Positions 8,010 through 10,628 of a stretch of DNA of 10,628 nt are shown one piece after another. Within the stretch, counting starts at the first letter, position 1; each line of letters begins with the position of its first letter. The stretch spans positions 1-10,628 of the forward strand of contig DJQM01000060.1 of assembly GCA_002437585.1 (NCBI GenBank), written 5' to 3'. Below the pieces are notes generated by a model, which had not been told where the DNA came from, made no database searches, and worked only from the letters and a program-made list of their open reading frames with translations. Source of the DNA: Clostridiales bacterium UBA6386 (GTDB lineage Bacteria > Bacillota > Clostridia > Oscillospirales > Oscillospiraceae). Both the position numbers and the translations under genes were made by a program.

Positions 8010-8036
8010 AAAAAAGCGGGCGGCCATTGGCCGCCC
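8010..8036 (-). terminator. Intrinsic terminator of fbp
   Basis: On the minus strand an 8-bp stem GGGCGGCC / GGCCGCCC (plus coordinates 8018-8036) with loop AAT is followed by GC and six T (plus 8015-8010). It lies about 100 bases beyond the fbp stop codon. Between them are smaller hairpins at 8058-8073 and 8120-8136. The stem equals that of the plus-strand terminator at 7968-7988. With the GTAGGGG head at 8040-8034 on the minus strand it also fits the palindromic repeat family. Confidence 0.88.
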
Positions 8037-8040
8037 CTAC
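8018..8040 (-). repeat. GTAGGGG-headed palindromic repeat doubling as the fbp terminator stem
   Basis: Read on the minus strand this unit is the GTAGGGG head (8040-8034) followed by a CGGCC...GGCCG stem. The same head precedes unrelated stem sequences at 3431-3456 (plus) and 7111-7085 (minus). The A-run next to it at 8010-8015 supplies the U-tract of the terminator. Confidence 0.55.
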
Positions 8041-8135
8041 TGATTCTGTCGCAAGCTCCCGGAATGTTCCGGGGATTGCCGGAGCCTGCCCCAAGGGAAG
8101 ACCCGGCACGCGCACTGGCAGTCGGCTCCGCCGAC

Positions 8136-10127
8136 TTACCGCTTATGATCCTCGGTGACGGCGCCGGAGCGGTAAGCGTCCAGCAGCATCATGAGCATAT
8201 TCACCCGATCCTGAAGCTCCACGCCCTGGTCGGTCTGGCTCACCCGCATCCGGGTCTCCATCTTCTCGAAAATCTCGGAATCGTTGCGGATGTCGTCGTT
8301 TTTGTGCACCGCGTTCCACTTGCCGGCGAAGGGCTGGTGAGCTACGATCCGATAGTACCGGGAATTGTAGATCAGGGTGTAGCCCGCAATGCCGGAGGTG
8401 GCCTGGTAAGCCCGGCTGAAGCCGCCGTCAATGACGATCAGCTTGCCGCCGCCCTTGATGGGGCTTTCGCCCTTGCGCACCTTTACGGGGACATGGCCGT
8501 TGATGATGTGGCAGTGCTCGCCCTCCAGGCCGAATTCCTTCAGCAGCCAGTCGCAGACCGCCGGATCCTGGTAGTAGGTGTAGTAGGCGTTCTTTGGCTC
8601 CACCCAGGTGGCTTCGTCGGCGATGAACCGCCGCTCGAAGGTGGTCATCCGATCCCGGCCGAAGATGGGGCTGTTCCGCCCCGCCCAGAGCCACCAGAGA
8701 AAGTCCATGCCGAACTGCCGCTCCTCCGAGCCACGCTTGTCGTAGTAGGCTTTTCTGGCGGTCTTCTCGGCGTAGTCCAGGAACCCCTTGCCGCTGCGCT
8801 CCTTGCCGCCGATGGTGAAGCTCATCAGGCTTCCGTCATTGTTCATGGGAATGCAGCCGTGGAACAGGAGGTTGCCGTTGCAGACCTTGTACAGCCCGCC
8901 CTTGGAATAGAGATAGCGGATGTGCCGCTGGAGCTTTTCGGAATTTTCAAAGGAATCCGTCAGCTGGTTGATGACGTGGTTTTCCTCCTCGGTGAGGGTG
9001 TAGGGGTCGGCGGGGTCAATGGTGGGGAAGTCGCAGTCCAGCATGGGGTAGACCTTGTCCCCCAGGGTGATGGTTCTGTCTGCGTAGTTGATCTTGTCCA
9101 GCAGCAGCCGGTCGTCCATACCGAATTCCGGATGGCGGAGCACCTTCTGCCCCTCCAGCTTGAACAGGATGATGGTAATGGCCTTGTACATCCGGGCAGA
9201 CAGCAGCTTGTCCTTTTCCGTGTACTGGTCGGCGTCGGTGCCGGTGAGCTTGACCTTGAACTGGTCGGTGTTGGCGTCCCGGTAGACCTCGTTGGCGAAA
9301 ATGGACAGAGGCCGCAGGGAAATGCCGTAGCCGGTTTCGATCACGTCCAGGTTGTTGTAGCGGATGGAGTTGCTCAGCACCGTGGCAACCAATGTCCGGG
9401 AGCCGGAGGCCGCGCCCATCCACAGCACGTCGTGATTGCCCCACTGGATGTCCACGTTCCGGCTGGACATCAGGCTGTCCATGACGATGTCCGCCCGGGG
9501 TCCCCGGTCGAAAATGTCGCCTACGATGTGCAGCTGATCCACAACCAACGACTTGATAACCTGGCAGATAGCCCGGATCACGTCCGCCGCCTGGCCGATC
9601 TGGATGATGGTGTCGATGATGTTCTCGTACTGATCCTTCCGGGAGCCGCCCTCCTCCACCAGGTGGATCAGCTCGTCGAGAATGGTCTCATAATCCGGGT
9701 CCATGTAGGTGCGCACCTTGCTTCGGGTGTGCTTGGTGGAGACGAACCGGCACAGGTCAACCAGCCTGTGGATGGTCAGCCGGTACCACTCGTCCAGATT
9801 TTCCTCCTCGTCGCAAACCAGTGCCAGCTTGGAGGTGGGGTAGTAGATGAGGGTGGCCAGGTCGTTCATGTCCCGCTGGGTCATGGAGGTGGCGAACAGC
9901 TCCTCCAGCTTCTCCTTGATTTCGCCGGAGCCGGAGTTGAGAATGTGCAGAAACGCCTCGTGCTCGCCGTGAATGTCGGACATGAAGTGCTCCGTGGGCT
10001 TGGGCAGGTTCAGGATGGCCTTGAGCCGGATGATCTCCGTACCCGCGGCCTCCACCGTGGGGTACTGCCGGGCCAGCAGCCGCAGGTAGTGCAGCTCCTC
10101 GTTGGTAAAAACGCGCTTGTTATCCAT
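8136..10127 (-). CDS. fbp: Fructose-1,6-bisphosphatase, class III
   Basis: This cytosolic enzyme of gluconeogenesis hydrolyses fructose 1,6-bisphosphate to fructose 6-phosphate. Class III is the metallophosphoesterase-fold type found mainly in Firmicutes, Mn-dependent in Bacillus subtilis, and unrelated to the class I enzyme. The product has 663 residues, close to the B. subtilis protein at about 670. Metal-site motifs are D51-I-H53-G-E, GDIFDRG (203-209), GNHD (230-233) and NGH (543-545), and a conserved LFHG is at 421-424. The start at 10127 gives the family-like MDNKRVFTNEELHYLRLLA, with AGGAAGG (plus 10139-10133) five bases upstream. The frame stays open to 10199, but the extra 24 residues lie in the leader. 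It is transcribed alone from the promoter at 10286-10314 and converges on the lipoprotein gene. Identification is secure. Confidence 0.97.
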   Translation of the reverse strand: MDNKRVFTNEELHYLRLLARQYPTVEAAGTEIIRLKAILNLPKPTEHFMSDIHGEHEAFLHILNSGSGEIKEKLEELFATSMTQRDMNDLATLIYYPTSKLALVCDEEENLDEWYRLTIHRLVDLCRFVSTKHTRSKVRTYMDPDYETILDELIHLVEEGGSRKDQYENIIDTIIQIGQAADVIRAICQVIKSLVVDQLHIVGDIFDRGPRADIVMDSLMSSRNVDIQWGNHDVLWMGAASGSRTLVATVLSNSIRYNNLDVIETGYGISLRPLSIFANEVYRDANTDQFKVKLTGTDADQYTEKDKLLSARMYKAITIILFKLEGQKVLRHPEFGMDDRLLLDKINYADRTITLGDKVYPMLDCDFPTIDPADPYTLTEEENHVINQLTDSFENSEKLQRHIRYLYSKGGLYKVCNGNLLFHGCIPMNNDGSLMSFTIGGKERSGKGFLDYAEKTARKAYYDKRGSEERQFGMDFLWWLWAGRNSPIFGRDRMTTFERRFIADEATWVEPKNAYYTYYQDPAVCDWLLKEFGLEGEHCHIINGHVPVKVRKGESPIKGGGKLIVIDGGFSRAYQATSGIAGYTLIYNSRYYRIVAHQPFAGKWNAVHKNDDIRNDSEIFEKMETRMRVSQTDQGVELQDRVNMLMMLLDAYRSGAVTEDHKR

Positions 10128-10280
10128 AGGATCCTTCCTTTCCGGCACGAATCCTGCCGCTCCTTCGTCATCGTAACACCATCGAATACTGTACGCCAAT
10201 ACCCACTGGTCTTACGATCACAGGAACGGGGGAGCCGGTGCCATTCTTTGAAAATTTCAATAGGCAAAACCTATTATGAT
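10128..10280 (-). promoter_or_regulatory. Long 5' leader of fbp with inverted repeats
   Basis: The predicted transcript start near 10280 leaves about 150 nt before the ATG. The first bases contain AATAGG (10259-10264) / CCTATT (10270-10275) with a 5-nt loop, right at the start site. It is directly joined to a 13-bp palindrome TTGAAA-A-TTTCAA (10248-10260). A further 5-bp hairpin CGGCA (10143-10147) / TGCCG (10155-10159) stands just upstream of the ribosome binding site. These could be an operator plus a 5' stabilising stem. I do not recognise a known riboswitch class and saw no terminator or antiterminator pair. Confidence 0.5.
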
Positions 10281-10285
10281 TCTTG

Positions 10286-10314
10286 ATTATACAATATTCT
10301 CCCTATGGTAGCAA
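10286..10314 (-). promoter_or_regulatory. Sigma-A-type promoter of fbp
   Basis: On the minus strand: -35 TTGCTA (10314-10309, four of six consensus bases), a 17-bp spacer and a perfect -10 TATAAT (10291-10286). It is the only such match between fbp and the window edge. Palindromes on both sides (10259-10275 downstream, 10325-10337 and 10345-10363 upstream) make regulated expression likely. Confidence 0.8.
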
Positions 10315-10344
10315 GGGTAAAATGGGAAAAGTTTTCCACAATTT

Positions 10345-10363
10345 TTTGTAACATCTTTACAAA
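10345..10363. promoter_or_regulatory. Inverted repeat upstream of the fbp promoter
   Basis: Perfect arms TTTGTAA (10345-10351) and TTACAAA (10357-10363) are separated by CATCT. The site lies about 31 bases upstream of the fbp -35 box. A second, shorter palindrome GGAAAA-G-TTTTCC (10325-10337) lies between them. The symmetric AT-rich arms look like a binding site for a dimeric regulator, which I cannot name. Confidence 0.4.
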
Positions 10364-10381
10364 GCAGCCCTAAACAACGGA

Positions 10382-10480
10382 TGTCATTGCGAGGAGGCCA
10401 GCGGCCGACGTGGCAATCCGTATCCCCCTGCCTTCCCTTGGGGGAAGGTGGCTCGCGCGTCTCCCGCAAGCGCGAGACGG
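10382..10480 (+). repeat. Interspersed repeat, GTCATTGCGAG...GGTGGC-stem-GACGG type (copy 3, best preserved)
   Basis: It opens with TGTCATTGCGAG (10382-10393), identical to copy 1. ATTGC (10386-10390) pairs with GCAAT (10413-10417). Next come CCTTCCC (10431-10437) / GGGAAGG (10442-10448) with loop TTGG, and then CTCGCGC (10452-10458) / GCGCGAG (10470-10476) framed by GGTGGC and GACGG. Alternative arms CGTCTC (10457-10462) and GAGACG (10474-10479) could form a competing hairpin. The short open frames across it are repeat-derived and not genes. Confidence 0.75.
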
Positions 10481-10628
10481 ATGCGGGCAAGAATTGGTCC
10501 AATGATAAAGGGACTGTGCGTATGCTCTTACCCCCATAGAAACTTTCAGCGCTGTTCCCTCCGGGGGCAAGGTTCTTGTCCCGGCAAGAACCTTGAGAAG
10601 TAAGCGGGCTTAGGGGGCGCTGCCGAAA
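10481..10628. other. Gene-free right edge with one strong hairpin
   Basis: There is no credible coding region or tRNA. A perfect 10-bp stem AAGGTTCTTG (10569-10578) / CAAGAACCTT (10585-10594) with loop TCCCGG stands in a G-rich context, without a T-run behind it on the plus strand. On the minus strand it is followed by GCCCCCGG rather than T. It is probably another palindromic repeat unit, cut off by the window end. Confidence 0.5.

Noticed and set aside
8064..10286. Long plus-strand open frame of 740 codons opposite fbp
   Set aside because: It mirrors fbp across its whole length and starts inside the fbp 3' region. The protein has no recognisable motif. It is a shadow of codon bias.
10332..10340. 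TTTTCCACA as a DnaA box
   Set aside because: A single near-match with one mismatch, with no cluster, no dnaA/dnaN neighbour and no AT-rich unwinding array. It does not support an origin.
10287..10570. Two short minus-strand open frames at the right edge
   Set aside because: They run through the GTCATTGCGAG repeat, and the peptides (containing IATSAAGLLAMT) are typical false genes produced by this repeat.

Overview
The window looks like a chromosomal segment from a G+C-rich gut Clostridia, most likely near Oscillospiraceae/Ruminococcaceae. Supporting signs are a class III (Firmicutes-type) fructose-1,6-bisphosphatase, strong AGGAGG-type ribosome binding sites, the Firmicutes lepA-hemW gene pair, a YtrA-type GntR/ABC operon, and intergenic spaces full of short palindromic repeats. 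The repeat signatures (GTCATTGCGAG..., GGTGGC-stem-GACGG, GTAGGGG-stem) are ones I recall from genomes of this group. The family-level placement is inference; no rRNA or other marker is present.

Layout: (1) 1-181, a spacer with a good sigma-A promoter (TTTACT-N17-TATAAT) driving lepA. (2) 182-3202, lepA (back-translocating GTPase EF4) followed after 18 nt by hemW (radical-SAM heme chaperone), closed by a strong intrinsic terminator at 3225-3259. (3) 3260-3740, about 480 bp without a gene, made of degenerate palindromic repeats. (4) 3743-6926, a self-contained operon with a near-consensus promoter and a perfect 12+3+12 palindrome on the start site. It encodes a YtrA-family GntR repressor, an ABC ATPase and a large permease with an extracytoplasmic C-terminal domain. 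All three genes overlap and are probably translationally coupled. (5) 6927-7153, another repeat-rich spacer. (6) 7154-7945, a lipoprotein of unknown function with acidic calcium-loop-like motifs. (7) 7968-8036, two back-to-back intrinsic terminators for converging transcription. (8) 8136-10127, fbp on the minus strand, with its own promoter at 10286-10314 and a leader of about 150 nt containing several inverted repeats. (9) 10366-10628, repeat DNA to the window edge.

How it works together: lepA/hemW and fbp are housekeeping genes. The accessory part is the ytrA-ABC operon. By family analogy it is a substrate- or stress-induced ABC system, probably linked to cell-envelope or peptide-antibiotic stress, held off by its own GntR repressor. 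The lipoprotein may be a bystander or may be reached by read-through, because the hairpin after the permease has no U-tract. I found no CRISPR array, integrase, transposase, toxin-antitoxin pair, tRNA or rRNA, and no convincing new multi-gene defence or biosynthetic system. The most unusual signals are the Cys-rich tail of the GntR regulator, the operator architecture, and repeat families whose stems differ between copies while staying paired.
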